From NCBI GenBank assembly GCA_029261835.1, contig JAJDAO010000056.1:1-64000 (forward strand): a DNA stretch of 64,000 nt, in the 5' to 3' direction. Each line of letters starts with the position of its first letter. The first letter of the stretch is position 1. The notes under the pieces are model-generated. The model had not been told where the DNA came from. It did not search any database and worked only from the letters and a program-made list of their open reading frames with translations. The stretch comes from Deltaproteobacteria bacterium. GTDB lineage: Bacteria > Myxococcota_A > UBA9160 > UBA4427. Shown piece after piece: positions 54,007 through 62,542 of this stretch. The translations under genes and the position numbers were made by a program.

Positions 54007-54435
54007 ATGCGACTCGAAACCCGCACCCCACGCGCGTCGTCCCAGGAAGCCAGCGCGCGAATGCGCGCCAATCGGTCGCGAGACACGAAGCCCGAGAAGG
54101 CACTTCGCTCGGCGCTCCACCGCCGCGGACTCCGCTTCCGACTCAACCGCCGAATCGTGCCCGGGACGACTCGATCCGTGGACATCGTCTTTCAAGGCGC
54201 CCGCGTCGCCGTGCTCGTCGACGGCTGCTACTGGCACGGGTGTCCTCAGCATGGGACCCGGGCGAAGGCGAACTCGGAATTCTGGCAAGAGAAGATTGCC
54301 ACTAACAAACGCAGAGATGCCGACACCAACCGAAGACTCCGGAAAGCCGGTTGGAGTGCAATTCGTGTCTGGGAACATGAGGACCCTGCAGTCGCTGCAA
54401 GGAGAATCGCTCGATTGGTACGCCCCCGACGGTAG
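54007..54435 (+). CDS. Very short patch repair endonuclease (Vsr)
   Basis: A 142-residue Vsr endonuclease. Diagnostic segments are MRANRSRDTKPE, VDIVFQGARVAVLVDGCYWH and GCPQH, FWQEKIATNKRRD and GWSAIRVWEHE. Vsr nicks next to T:G mismatches that arise when 5-methylcytosine deaminates, so it protects the sites methylated by the upstream enzyme. It is normal in length and follows the methyltransferase by 27 bases on the same strand. Confidence 0.92.
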   Translation: MRLETRTPRASSQEASARMRANRSRDTKPEKALRSALHRRGLRFRLNRRIVPGTTRSVDIVFQGARVAVLVDGCYWHGCPQHGTRAKANSEFWQEKIATNKRRDADTNRRLRKAGWSAIRVWEHEDPAVAARRIARLVRPRR

Positions 54436-54456
54436 GAACTGCTCTGCCTATCTGGT

Positions 54457-55062
54457 TCACTCCGCTATCAACTCGTGATAAGGGAAGGGATTGGCGTCAA
54501 TCGCGCAGCGCAGAACGGGGGAGAAGAGCTCAGCCTCCTGCCAGCGGCGGTCGAAGCGGAACACGAACTCGTTCAGGTACCGCTGAAGGTGCTTTGGGCT
54601 GACGCCGTGGAAGGTTCCACGCAGCCATGTCTTGAGGTCGCCGAAGATGGTGTGGGCCCACGGCAGCCAGTCCCGTGCCTGGCGCCCGTGACCGGCCTTG
54701 CGAGGTCGATGGTCGATCCCCATCTTGCCGAGCGCTCGATAGGCCGCCCAGGCGTCCGTATGGACGATGGATTCCTGCGGCTCGATCGCCGCCTGCACGA
54801 ACGATGTCAGCACCGCTGTCGTTGCACGGGGAATCACGGCGAGGTGAGCGGATCCGGCCGTACGGCCTCGCCGTTCGACCACGATGGCGACTCCCGCCTT
54901 GCCCGCCCCGCGACCGTTCCACCCTTCGCGATACCCGCCGATGTAGGTCTCATCGGCCTCGACGTCGCCTCTCAGAAGCGCAGCGGGGAACGTCGCAAGA
55001 CCCGATCGAAGCTTGTGCAGCAGCGCCCAGGCAGGGAAAAGGCGAAAGACAAGGCGCCGCGC
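54457..55062 (-). pseudogene. IS1595-family (ISXO2-like) transposase, N-terminally truncated
   Basis: On the minus strand the frame is open from 55062 to the stop at 54457 and reads LLHKLRSGLATFPAALLRGD, VEADETYIGGYREGWNGRG, HTDAWAAYRALG and FVFRFDRRW. These are the DDE catalytic domain segments of IS1595-family transposases (the first Asp in ADETYIGG, the second in HTDAW). The N-terminal zinc-ribbon part is missing, and a TGA interrupts the frame at 55063-55065. It is probably a dead insertion next to Vsr. Confidence 0.75.
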
Positions 55063-55404
55063 TCACGCAAACGCAGACGATCGGTGTGAGGCTCGCCGTG
55101 CACGGCAGAGCTGGCTTACAAAGGAGGGGACTCCCTTACGACACCGCCAAGCGTGCTACATGAACACCGGGTCCCGGGGATGGGATCAAGGTGATGAGAA
55201 TACCGGGATCATCCCTGCGAGAAGTGACAGTCCGCGAACGTAACCGGTCAGATACCGATGCCCTTTCTCTTCATTGGATCCATCGGATAGAGATTGCATC
55301 CTCCTCGAACGATCGGAGGATGCGATGCACGTTCGGGCTGCATCGCGTACTGACAACCGGTGCCCAGATAGGTGTTGCGCGGAAGCGGAGCTAGTAGTCC
55401 AACT
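55063..55404. other. Non-coding region with a strong hairpin
   Basis: About 340 bases between the transposase relic and the HEPN-like gene. GCATCCTCC (55296-55304) pairs perfectly with GGAGGATGC (55315-55323) across a ten-base loop, possibly a terminator for the HEPN-like gene or the end of the old insertion. No gene was recognised. Confidence 0.45.
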
Positions 55405-55920
55405 CTACTTTGGGGGAGGGTCCCAGGGTCCGTAGATCTTCTTCCCTGACTCCCTGATTTCAACGGTGAATCGACAGATAGCGTAGGCGTGTTCTGCGAT
55501 CTGGGTTGCGAAGGCGGCGAGTGTGTGTGTGGTTACCGCCTCAAAGGTGGATTGATAGCCCCGTTTCTCTTTCGCCGCGTCCTTGATTCGAGTGATGGCA
55601 TCGGGTCCGTCGCCTGCGGCCCAGAGCGAATGGACGATCTGGTTCCTCCGCTTCTCGATCTCGGCGCACTGCCGAATGATCGCCCCCAGCGACTCAAACT
55701 CGGCGTCCTTCCCATAGCGGGCGAGGTACAGAGACTTGACCAGAGCACGAAGCGAAGAGAACGAGAGCTCGGCCGTCACGATCTGACCTACGCGCTGGTC
55801 CTGCTGGAGAAGCCACCAAGCGAGAGATTGGAGGTTGCTTTCCAGCAAGGCAAAGGAGACGACGATGTCGCCGATACCTTGGAGTGCCTTAGGCGGCACG
55901 GGATGCTGGAGCTTGGGCAT
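55405..55920 (-). CDS. HEPN-like hypothetical protein with RNxxVH motif
   Basis: A 171-residue mostly helical protein. It has the conserved-looking segment VVSFALLESNLQSLAWWLL and the motif RRNQIVHSLW, an Rx4H pattern like the RNase motif of HEPN domains. Proteins of this type are common hypothetical genes in defence and mobile regions. ATG at 55920 follows GGAAG; an upstream start at 55968 is also open. It stands next to two PIN-domain genes. No partner antitoxin is evident. Confidence 0.6.
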   Translation of the reverse strand: MPKLQHPVPPKALQGIGDIVVSFALLESNLQSLAWWLLQQDQRVGQIVTAELSFSSLRALVKSLYLARYGKDAEFESLGAIIRQCAEIEKRRNQIVHSLWAAGDGPDAITRIKDAAKEKRGYQSTFEAVTTHTLAAFATQIAEHAYAICRFTVEIRESGKKIYGPWDPPPK

Positions 55921-56077
55921 GAGCTTCCGCCCTATAACGGCCCGGCGTTCAGCTGCGCCGGACAGCACAGACCGTCAGCGCTGGGACACAGCTGCCCGGC
56001 GCGAGAACGCTAGCACGAATCGATTGGACGACGCTGTTCATTGTCAGCGACAATCCGCTTGGGCTGCACCCCAACGC

Positions 56078-56653
56078 TTACAGGCGCCACCAGGAGACGT
56101 GGGGCAGGGGATTCGTGGGATGTGGCTGGAGGACGGGCTTGGCTCCAAGCCCCGTACCGAGTGACGCCCAGAACAGAGAGGGATATTGCAGAAGGAGCTT
56201 CGTGTGCGGTTGAAGGTTCGTAATCGTAGTGTCATCTCACGTTACGAGCGAGCATACACCCGAAGCCTCCGACTCGGCGACGATTCGGCAATCGTTGGTA
56301 TTTGGGTGATGGGACTCAAGCTGGCCAGCGCGGCTGGTGAGGACGCTCGATGGGGCCTCAACGGGCGCATCGTGCAGGAGGATCCAGGCTGCTTGCTGAT
56401 GGCGGAGGTGTGGCGATGGATCTCGAATCCTGTTGTACTCGGCTTCGACGATGGGAATGACCCAGAACTGGACGTCACGGTAGAGGTAAGTGCGGATCAT
56501 GGCGATGCGCTCGGCCTCAAGGACCGGAGCGTCGTGGACCGGACCGTACCCGAGCTCGATCGCCTCTACGAGGTAGGTCAACGCATTCGAATCGATGGCG
56601 ACGAGATCGTTCACCAGTTCTGCTCCGGCGCTGCCTTGCGAATCGACGTTCAT
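56078..56653 (-). pseudogene. PIN-domain protein interrupted by in-frame TGA
   Basis: From ATG at 56653 the frame reads VAIDSNALTYLVEA (first acidic residue of PIN domains), later FWVIPIVEAEYNRI and DCRIVAESEASGV (later acidic residues). At 56237-56239 a TGA appears where an aromatic residue is expected in LVT-x-DD, and the same frame stays open to TAA at 56078-56080 with family-like SLFWASLG. The gene is therefore probably inactivated by a single stop mutation. Confidence 0.6.
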
Positions 56654-56774
56654 CGGCCAGCAAAAGCGCTGACCGGACCCGACCCCGTCGACACAGTATG
56701 CCGTAAAGCGGCACTCAAGGTCATTTGAATCGCGATGTTCCACATCCGGTGCAACGCGTGGCTGGGCGACCGTT

Positions 56775-57758
56775 CTAGAGTGGATCAGACTCGTCTTCGT
56801 CCTCGATTTGCTCGAACACGTATTGCAGGGCCTCCTGGTTGAGCTTCTCTTCCTTGCCTTCGACAACTGAAGTTACGAAGGCCTTCACATCTTCGTCATC
56901 GAGGATCCATCCAACCTGATTGTTGGAAGTCGCGGTTGAGAGTATTGCGTCGACCTGGTAGACAGAAAACTCGGAGAACTGGCTGAGCTCCGAAACTACT
57001 GAATGCGTCTTTGCAAAGCTCCTGCTGGCACCTAGCTGTGCGATCAGCAGGTCCTTGTCAACTTCGCTCGCAAGCTTGATCTCTGGAAACTCTTGCTTGA
57101 AGAAACCCGAGAGCTTTCTGTAGACGATCAATTCTGCCGTGAAGCCCCTCTCCTCCCACTCACTCGCGAGATAGGAGTCGAATTCGTCCGGATTCAAAGG
57201 AGAGAAATAGTCACGGTCTTCGGTCACAAAATGGAGATCATCTGAATCGAGATCGGCGGCCAAGAGGGCTTCCCAGTTTATTGCGTCGCCAAGAGAGCCC
57301 TTCTTCCCGGGCGGATTCCCCAAATCCATTCGAAGCCGGGCCGCGGCGATATGGTCCTGGGTCGTTTCGAGTTCCTTTCCCAGTTGGAATAGCTTCTTCA
57401 CAAGTTGGTCCGCCGCCAGCTTGCGTGCCTCAACGTCCTTGCGAATCTTCTCCAGCAGTCGGGAGTGTGTCTTCTCGTAATTCTTCTGAAGACCTCTGAG
57501 CGTTTCGTACTCGGCATACTCCTTTGAGAGTTGAGGAAACCTGAAGTTGAGCTTCTGATCTCGAAGATGACGGATCGCATCTGCGATCTTCCCGTCTCGA
57601 TTCCGTTCGAACTCAATGATCACCTGAGTAGGCAACAGGAGCTGGACTTTGTCCTTTTCTATCAGGGCAGAGAGCTTCTTCAGCTCTTCCAGGTCTTCGC
57701 CAGTGAGATGGTAGAAGGACAGAAAGATATTGGTGTCAATGAAGAGATTCGTTGCCAC
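56775..57758 (-). CDS. DUF4935-type PIN domain ribonuclease
   Basis: A 327-residue protein with a PIN domain: NLFIDTNIFLSFYHLTGEDL, then LGDAINWEALL and LHFVTEDRDYF, where the Asp and Glu residues would bind the catalytic metals. The central part is a long charged coiled coil (about residues 95-165). GTG at 57758 is chosen since GGAGAG lies 5 bases upstream and the PIN domain starts at once. It is second in a row of nuclease-like genes in the defence part of element B. Stand-alone toxin or RNA-targeting defence is likely; no antitoxin is evident. Confidence 0.72.
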   Translation of the reverse strand: MATNLFIDTNIFLSFYHLTGEDLEELKKLSALIEKDKVQLLLPTQVIIEFERNRDGKIADAIRHLRDQKLNFRFPQLSKEYAEYETLRGLQKNYEKTHSRLLEKIRKDVEARKLAADQLVKKLFQLGKELETTQDHIAAARLRMDLGNPPGKKGSLGDAINWEALLAADLDSDDLHFVTEDRDYFSPLNPDEFDSYLASEWEERGFTAELIVYRKLSGFFKQEFPEIKLASEVDKDLLIAQLGASRSFAKTHSVVSELSQFSEFSVYQVDAILSTATSNNQVGWILDDEDVKAFVTSVVEGKEEKLNQEALQYVFEQIEDEDESDPL

Positions 57759-58202
57759 GCGACTCTCCGACTGGGCCGTCCAACTAGTATTCGATTCCAC
57801 GCCCCATCTGGCGTCGGCAGGCATGACACCGTATCGAGGTGCCGGCGTGCTGTCCACAACCCCCTGCGAGCACGCGGCAAATCGGGCTGCGTCATCTTAT
57901 GCGGCTGGCAGGCTTGAATCATATGCGGCTGGGGGAGTCCGGCCGCATATGTAGCTTCGTCGTGCAGCGGGGGTGGATGGTGGGAGGCTGCGGAGGTGGT
58001 TGCTCCCACATCCCAGGGGCGATCCGCCGCCACCTTGAGCGCCGCAGGCGGCGTAGCAGTCCCCATGACCTTCGCAGGACACGCCCGCGCTCTGTCCTAC
58101 AATCCACTGCGACGCGGCTAGGCTGATCCCCGAACGCCGAGCGCCACACTCGGCCCGCCGCGTCGTCCTCATCCTTGTGGAGCACCAGAGCGGGGGTACC
58201 GG
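57759..58202. other. Intergenic region with perfect 10-bp inverted repeat
   Basis: The 444 bases between the divergent PIN gene and the next gene contain CATATGCGGC at 57920-57929 and its exact complement GCCGCATATG at 57942-57951. TATGCGGCTGG also occurs at 57898 and 57922. This may be an operator for either gene. No small gene was recognised. Confidence 0.5.
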
Positions 58203-59261
58203 GTGGCGAAGGCCACAAACTCGACGGACCCTGATTTGGTTCTGGGCTTAATCGAGAAGGCCCATCGGTGGGTCGCGATCCCGTCCCCGGAATATCAGAA
58301 TCTCATCACCTTCGGCGCACTCTCGGACTCGTCTGAGCTGCAGGGGTGGGCTTGGTGGGAGAATGGCATCAGCGCGAGAATCGAAGCGCTCGATGCGCTG
58401 ATGAGCGAGTTGGCCGATCGGGCCCTCCCCAGCACAGCAGGGGGCATCCGCTCGGACGTCACTGGTCTGGGCGAGAGGATTCAAGCCATCCGACAGCTCT
58501 TCATCGCCATGAAAGCGCGTACCGTCCACTTCGCCGAGGACGACGATGCGCCTTCCTTTGACGGCGAGGCTGCCTGCGAGGCGATTAGCGATGAGATCGA
58601 AGGGTTCCGACGAATCTTCAGGCGCTTGTCCGCTGGGCTCCGGCGGGTCAAAGTGGGCCTGCCCTACGAGGAGGAGGGGGAGCAGCAAGGACTGCGAATG
58701 CTCTGCAAAACGGAAACAAGAGAATGGCGCCTCGTCTTCGACGGGAAGGATGTCCTGATTCCGGACTACGCCGGCCTGCGGCGCTACGCCACTTTGCTCG
58801 CTCGGCCCCATGAGGCAATCCAAGCGGCTGAGTTGATTCAACCTGGATCCCCACCCGGCGACACGTCAGTCTTTGAGATGATCGATCCCGAGATCAGGAA
58901 GGCGCTCAGAGAAATTCGGGCCGAGATTCAGCATCTGGAAGATGAAAAGACACGTCTCCTAGAACTCGGCCAAGTGGAGGCTGCGGCTCTCCAAGAGGAA
59001 GAGATTGAACGTCAGTTGAAGGTGGTCTCTACCTACGGGCGTGCCGGCCGAGAGCGAAGCGACTCCGAGCAGGCGCAGAAGGCCCGAAAGACGGCCGCAA
59101 CGTCGATGGCCTACGCAAGGAAGCGGCTCAAGGAACCGGCGCCTGAGTTTGCTGAGTATCTGGAGAAGGCCGTGAAGGCGTCCGGCACCTCCTTCATGTT
59201 CGACCCTGCTCCCGGCGACCGCCCTTGGGAAGTCGAAGAGGACCTCTCCGCGACCCGCTAG
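58203..59261 (+). CDS. Hypothetical protein with winged-helix-like segment and charged helical C-terminus
   Basis: A 352-residue protein. The central part, WRLVFDGKDVLIPDYAGLRR and YATLLARPHEAIQAAEL, resembles a domain found in many uncharacterised bacterial proteins that end with a short conserved region; that ending is also seen here as ARKTAATSMAYARKRLKEPA and GTSFMFDPAPGDRPWEV. A coiled coil of about 60 residues lies between the two. The GTG start is preceded by GGGGG. It heads the replication-related half of element B. Function not assigned. Confidence 0.6.
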   Translation: MAKATNSTDPDLVLGLIEKAHRWVAIPSPEYQNLITFGALSDSSELQGWAWWENGISARIEALDALMSELADRALPSTAGGIRSDVTGLGERIQAIRQLFIAMKARTVHFAEDDDAPSFDGEAACEAISDEIEGFRRIFRRLSAGLRRVKVGLPYEEEGEQQGLRMLCKTETREWRLVFDGKDVLIPDYAGLRRYATLLARPHEAIQAAELIQPGSPPGDTSVFEMIDPEIRKALREIRAEIQHLEDEKTRLLELGQVEAAALQEEEIERQLKVVSTYGRAGRERSDSEQAQKARKTAATSMAYARKRLKEPAPEFAEYLEKAVKASGTSFMFDPAPGDRPWEVEEDLSATR

Positions 59262-59285
59262 GGGCGCGTGGGCTCCGGCGACCGT

Positions 59286-59367
59286 CCAGCAAGAGGTCCA
59301 AGACTTCCAGCGAAACGCCGAGAATCTCCAGCGAAGGGTCGAAAACCTCCAGCGAGCTTCCAGCGCC
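59286..59367. repeat. 21-bp direct repeats (iteron-like or heptad-coding)
   Basis: CCAGCRA starts at 59286, 59307, 59328 and 59349, exactly 21 bases apart, with a fifth shorter copy at 59360. The run lies just upstream of the AlpA-like and primase genes. It may be an iteron array of a replication origin. In one frame it also encodes heptads (VENLQRR-type), so a relic coiled coil is possible. Confidence 0.55.
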
Positions 59368-59410
59368 TTCCTCTCTAGAACGGGCACGCAACGGCCCGCG
59401 GAGAGACGGC

Positions 59411-59704
59411 ATGGCGCGAAGACCGACGAAGGATCACCTCTACAACGAGGGCGAGGCTGCGGACTTGCTCCGTCGCAGCACTCGCACCCTCCAGTACTGG
59501 CGGCATGTCGGCGGCGGCCCCCGATACTTGAAGGCGGGGCGAAGGGTCCTGTATCGCGGTCGGGATCTTGAGGCTTTCGTCGAGTGCAATCTCCGCACAA
59601 GCACTCGCGACCCCGACCCAAACGCCTCATCGGGTGTCACGACCCGGGTGGGCGCCAACGCGAACGGGTCCCAGCCCGGCACCAGCCGAAAGACGCGACG
59701 ATGA
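59411..59704 (+). CDS. AlpA/excisionase-like helix-turn-helix protein
   Basis: A 97-residue protein with an AlpA/MerR-type helix-turn-helix: YNEGEAADLLRRSTRTLQYW followed by RHVGGGPRYLKAGRRVLYRG. The first helix and the wing match excision and P4-like regulatory proteins. ATG at 59411 is used. Its stop overlaps the primase start by four bases (ATGA), so the two are co-translated, as in phage satellites where AlpA-like proteins control integrase expression or excision. Confidence 0.75.
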   Translation: MARRPTKDHLYNEGEAADLLRRSTRTLQYWRHVGGGPRYLKAGRRVLYRGRDLEAFVECNLRTSTRDPDPNASSGVTTRVGANANGSQPGTSRKTRR

Positions 59705-61521
59705 GCATGAATGCCGGCCCCGGCAGCGCCCTTCGTCTCGTTGAGCGTGCGCTCGAAAACCTCGGCCGCAAGCGGGGCAAGAGTCGAGGCGCATGGCAGT
59801 GCCCAGCACCTGGCCACGCCGACCGCCACCCATCTTTCCAGGCCCGGCAGAACGACCGGGGGGTGGAGCTTCGATGCTTCGTCGGGTGCTCGCAGCACGA
59901 GATGCTGCGGGGCCTGGGTCTCTGTGAAGATGATCTTCTCGACGAGACGACGGCGGATGAAAGCGTCAGCGATGCCGAGCCCCGCGTGGTCGCCTACTAC
60001 GACTACGTAGACCGCCAAGCGGAGCCGCTGGCCCGCAAGGTGCGCTACGAGCCGAAGTCGTTCATGTGGGAGGTGCCCGACGGGCGCGGTGGATGGCGGA
60101 AGGCGAGGAGCGGCGAGGGAAACCCGGGCGTGCTCTACAACCTGCCCGAACTCGTCGAGGCTGACGAAGTCCACCTGTGTGAGGGAGAAAAGGCTGCCGA
60201 CCGACTCATGCAGGCGGACCATGTCGCCACCTGCCCACCGGCTGGCTGGAGGAAGGAGTTCGGCGAGTTCTTCCGCAGCAAACTGGTCACCATCTGGCAG
60301 GACCGAGACGAGGCAGGCCGCAGGAAGGCCCAGGATGCCTACCGGGATCTGCAGAGCGTTGCCAAGTCCGTTCGCGTCGTGCAGTCGAAAGTGGACACCG
60401 ACAAGGCTGACGCCTTCGATCACCTCGAAGCCGGCTACAGCGTCGAGGCGGCGGAGCAGGTGCTTCCCAGGCCCGCCCTCGACCTGGCCGCGGTGGCCTT
60501 CACAGGCGATCGGCTGCGGGCACTGCGCAACCGCATGGAGCTGTACTCCCCGCTGCCCGGCGTCCTCGATGTCGAGCCTTCCCTGCACGTCCTCATCGCT
60601 GACGCAAAGTGCGGAAAGACGACCCTCAGCTACGTCCTCGGCCTCGCCTGGGCACAGGGGCTCCCGCCCTGGGATGGGGCACCAGCACTGCCCGGCGGGC
60701 GAGTTCTATTTGTTTCCAACGAGCAGAGCGCGCGGAAGATTGACCGCGTCATGCGCCGGGTCACGGGCAGCGCACACCTCGGCACTATCGAGGCGTGGAC
60801 CGACTTGGTCACCATCATCGCCCGGGACTCCGAGCTTGGCCCCGATGGGCGACAGATTCTCAGCATGGCCCCGGAAGGCCTTGAACTGCTGCGCGCTGGA
60901 CTCGCCCAGGCGGCCGAGGCCGGCGCCCCCTACCGGTTCGCAATCCTCGACTCGCTCTCACGCCTGAAACCGGCTGGCGTCGAGGAGAAAGACAACGACG
61001 GCATGGCCACGTGGCTTTCCAGGCTCGCTGAGCTGGCTGTTGAGTTCGGGGTCTACGTGTGGTTGATCCATCACGCGGGTCACAACACGGAGGGCAGCCG
61101 GGGCAACCCCATCAGCGCGGGCCGGGGTGCATCAGCAATCGGCCAAGTTGCCCAGGTGGCGCTCTACCTATCGAAGGTCCCGGGCCAACCCCGACAGAGG
61201 AAACTGTCCATCCAGGGCAACGAGGTCGATGACTCCACGCTGATCTTCAACGTGAGCGAGGAGCCGGAGCCCGTGTACCACGTCAACAGATTCGTGCCGG
61301 CCGATCTGGCACTCCCCGACAACTGGGAGGAAATCTTCGAGCTAGGCGTACCCCTCAGCACCAACGCTATTGCCCAGAAAATGGGCGTCGCCCCCTCGTC
61401 GCCCCCCAATGAGCCCCCGAGCGGTTATCAGCGTCGCCTCGCTCAGAGGCTTTGCGAAAAGCTCGAAAAGCTCGGAGAAATCAAGCGGTTGGAGAATGGA
61501 TGCTGGGAGCGTCGCCCATGA
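59701..61521 (+). CDS. Primase-helicase (CHC2-type zinc finger, Toprim-like and RepA-type ATPase)
   Basis: A 606-residue replication protein. The N-terminal zinc finger is CPAPGH...CFVGC (Cys34, His39, Cys59, Cys63). A Toprim-like part follows, with VHLCEGEKAADRL near residue 156 and IWQDRDEAG. The C-terminal half is a RecA-fold ATPase with Walker A ADAKCGKTTLSY near 299 and Walker B FAILDSLSRL near 415. It is similar in design to the replication proteins of P4-like satellites and integrative elements, so element B may replicate after excision. Normal length; overlaps the AlpA-like gene by four bases. Confidence 0.82.
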   Translation: MSMNAGPGSALRLVERALENLGRKRGKSRGAWQCPAPGHADRHPSFQARQNDRGVELRCFVGCSQHEMLRGLGLCEDDLLDETTADESVSDAEPRVVAYYDYVDRQAEPLARKVRYEPKSFMWEVPDGRGGWRKARSGEGNPGVLYNLPELVEADEVHLCEGEKAADRLMQADHVATCPPAGWRKEFGEFFRSKLVTIWQDRDEAGRRKAQDAYRDLQSVAKSVRVVQSKVDTDKADAFDHLEAGYSVEAAEQVLPRPALDLAAVAFTGDRLRALRNRMELYSPLPGVLDVEPSLHVLIADAKCGKTTLSYVLGLAWAQGLPPWDGAPALPGGRVLFVSNEQSARKIDRVMRRVTGSAHLGTIEAWTDLVTIIARDSELGPDGRQILSMAPEGLELLRAGLAQAAEAGAPYRFAILDSLSRLKPAGVEEKDNDGMATWLSRLAELAVEFGVYVWLIHHAGHNTEGSRGNPISAGRGASAIGQVAQVALYLSKVPGQPRQRKLSIQGNEVDDSTLIFNVSEEPEPVYHVNRFVPADLALPDNWEEIFELGVPLSTNAIAQKMGVAPSSPPNEPPSGYQRRLAQRLCEKLEKLGEIKRLENGCWERRP

Positions 61522-61610
61522 GTCGCCCCCCTTATCGCCCTGGTTGTCGCCCCATGCCGTCGCCCTGTCGCCCCCCCTCTTTAGAGGGGGCGACGGGGGC
61601 GATGGGGCGG
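61511..61610. repeat. GTCGCC repeat cluster with long G/C hairpin
   Basis: GTCGCC begins at 61511, 61522, 61546, 61559 and 61567, with three more copies inside the end of the primase gene (61387, 61398, 61433). The arms 61567-61580 and 61583-61594 pair almost perfectly, and the following sequence carries inverted copies (GGGGCGA). This may terminate transcription after the primase gene or act as a replication or binding site. Confidence 0.55.
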
Positions 61611-61662
61611 AGGCCTGTAGGAGCCAACGACGAGAGTGACAAGTCGGTGACTGAAGGCGCGT

Positions 61663-61806
61663 ATGGACACAGTCATGGCCGCGATGGTCGCGGAGTTCCA
61701 GGCCTCTCCCACGTCAAGAGCTGCGGCGGTGGGTTGGAAGGATCCCATGGATGCTCGCAGCACATCAATAGAGGGGGTGGAGGATGACCCAGGCAGAAGT
61801 TATTAG
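61663..61806 (+). CDS. Small hypothetical protein (47 residues)
   Basis: A short reading frame starting MDTVMAAMVAEFQASPTSRA with GAAGG five bases upstream of its ATG. It overlaps the next gene by 23 bases on the same strand. No family was recognised. The codon pattern fits the neighbouring genes, but length alone makes this uncertain. Confidence 0.4.
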   Translation: MDTVMAAMVAEFQASPTSRAAAVGWKDPMDARSTSIEGVEDDPGRSY

Positions 61807-62059
61807 GTCCGAAAAGGCCTCCGTGGATGCTCGCAGCGACCTCAGAATCAATTCCTACGATCCACTGCAGACCTGTCCGCCGGAGATGCGGCAGCGGTAC
61901 AAGCGGATGGCAGGTCTGGCTGGTCAGGGGCGGCTTCCGGCGATGGTCCGGCTCAAATGTTTGGAATGCTGCTGCTGGAGCAGCGCCGAGGTCCGCAGCT
62001 GCGAGATAACAGGATGTGCCCTGTGGGTACGAGCGCGGAAGGGCAATCTTGAAGCCTAG
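61784..62059 (+). CDS. Small Cys-rich (zinc-finger-like) protein
   Basis: A 91-residue protein. The C-terminal third has LKCLECCCWSSAEVRSCEIT and GCALW, four to six Cys arranged like a zinc-binding knuckle seen in short phage and mobile-element proteins. The N-terminal half is helical. ATG at 61784 lies next to GAGGGGGTGGAGG. It may be a DNA-binding accessory protein of element B. Function not established. Confidence 0.65.
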   Translation: MTQAEVIRSEKASVDARSDLRINSYDPLQTCPPEMRQRYKRMAGLAGQGRLPAMVRLKCLECCCWSSAEVRSCEITGCALWVRARKGNLEA

Positions 62060-62134
62060 GTTCAGAAGTGGGAGCCGATTCCTCTGCGGAGGAGTGCGTC
62101 CCCTGAGATGGTGCTCGGCGCCGAGGGTGCTGCC

Positions 62135-62377
62135 GTGACCGACCAACCCGCCATCGATCTCTCCACCCGCATTACGCTCCGAGCGGTCGAGGCAGCGGCC
62201 AGCCTCGGAGTCAGTGAGAAGACCCTCCGCACGCTCGGGGTGCCGTGCATCCGCTCGGGACGTGTAGTGCTGTATGCGGTCTCCGAGCTGCAGAAGTGGG
62301 CGGCGGCGAACTCGCACAGCGATGAGGATCGCGTAGCAGAGACAGTCGGCGGAATCCTAGAGGCGGTGAACTCGTGA
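62135..62377 (+). CDS. Second AlpA-like helix-turn-helix protein
   Basis: An 80-residue protein with the AlpA/HTH_17 pattern: TLRAVEAAASLGVSEKTLRT followed by GVPCIRSGRVVLYAVSEL. GTG at 62135 is preferred because GAGGG lies 7 bases upstream; ATG at 62108 is also in frame. Together with the protein at 59411 it gives element B two excisionase-type regulators, one upstream of replication and one upstream of the integrase. Confidence 0.7.
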   Translation: MTDQPAIDLSTRITLRAVEAAASLGVSEKTLRTLGVPCIRSGRVVLYAVSELQKWAAANSHSDEDRVAETVGGILEAVNS

Positions 62378-62542
62378 CCCGTTTGAAATCCGGACCTATG
62401 CGTGGATGCGAGTTGATGATATCGCCGCCGCGAATCTTTGGGGGTCCCCCCCCTGCCCTCGCTGAGCCAGGGGCGACGCTTCCTCGGCAGGGCCGGTGTC
62501 ACCAGGATGAGACACACGAACTCTACTATGCGCGAAAGTTCC

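Noticed and set aside
56186..56728. 180-codon plus-strand frame over the PIN gene
   Set aside because: The minus strand shows PIN-domain motifs in order; the plus-strand frame has none.
59286..59367. CRISPR array
   Set aside because: The 21-bp units have no spacers of unique sequence and there are no cas genes nearby.
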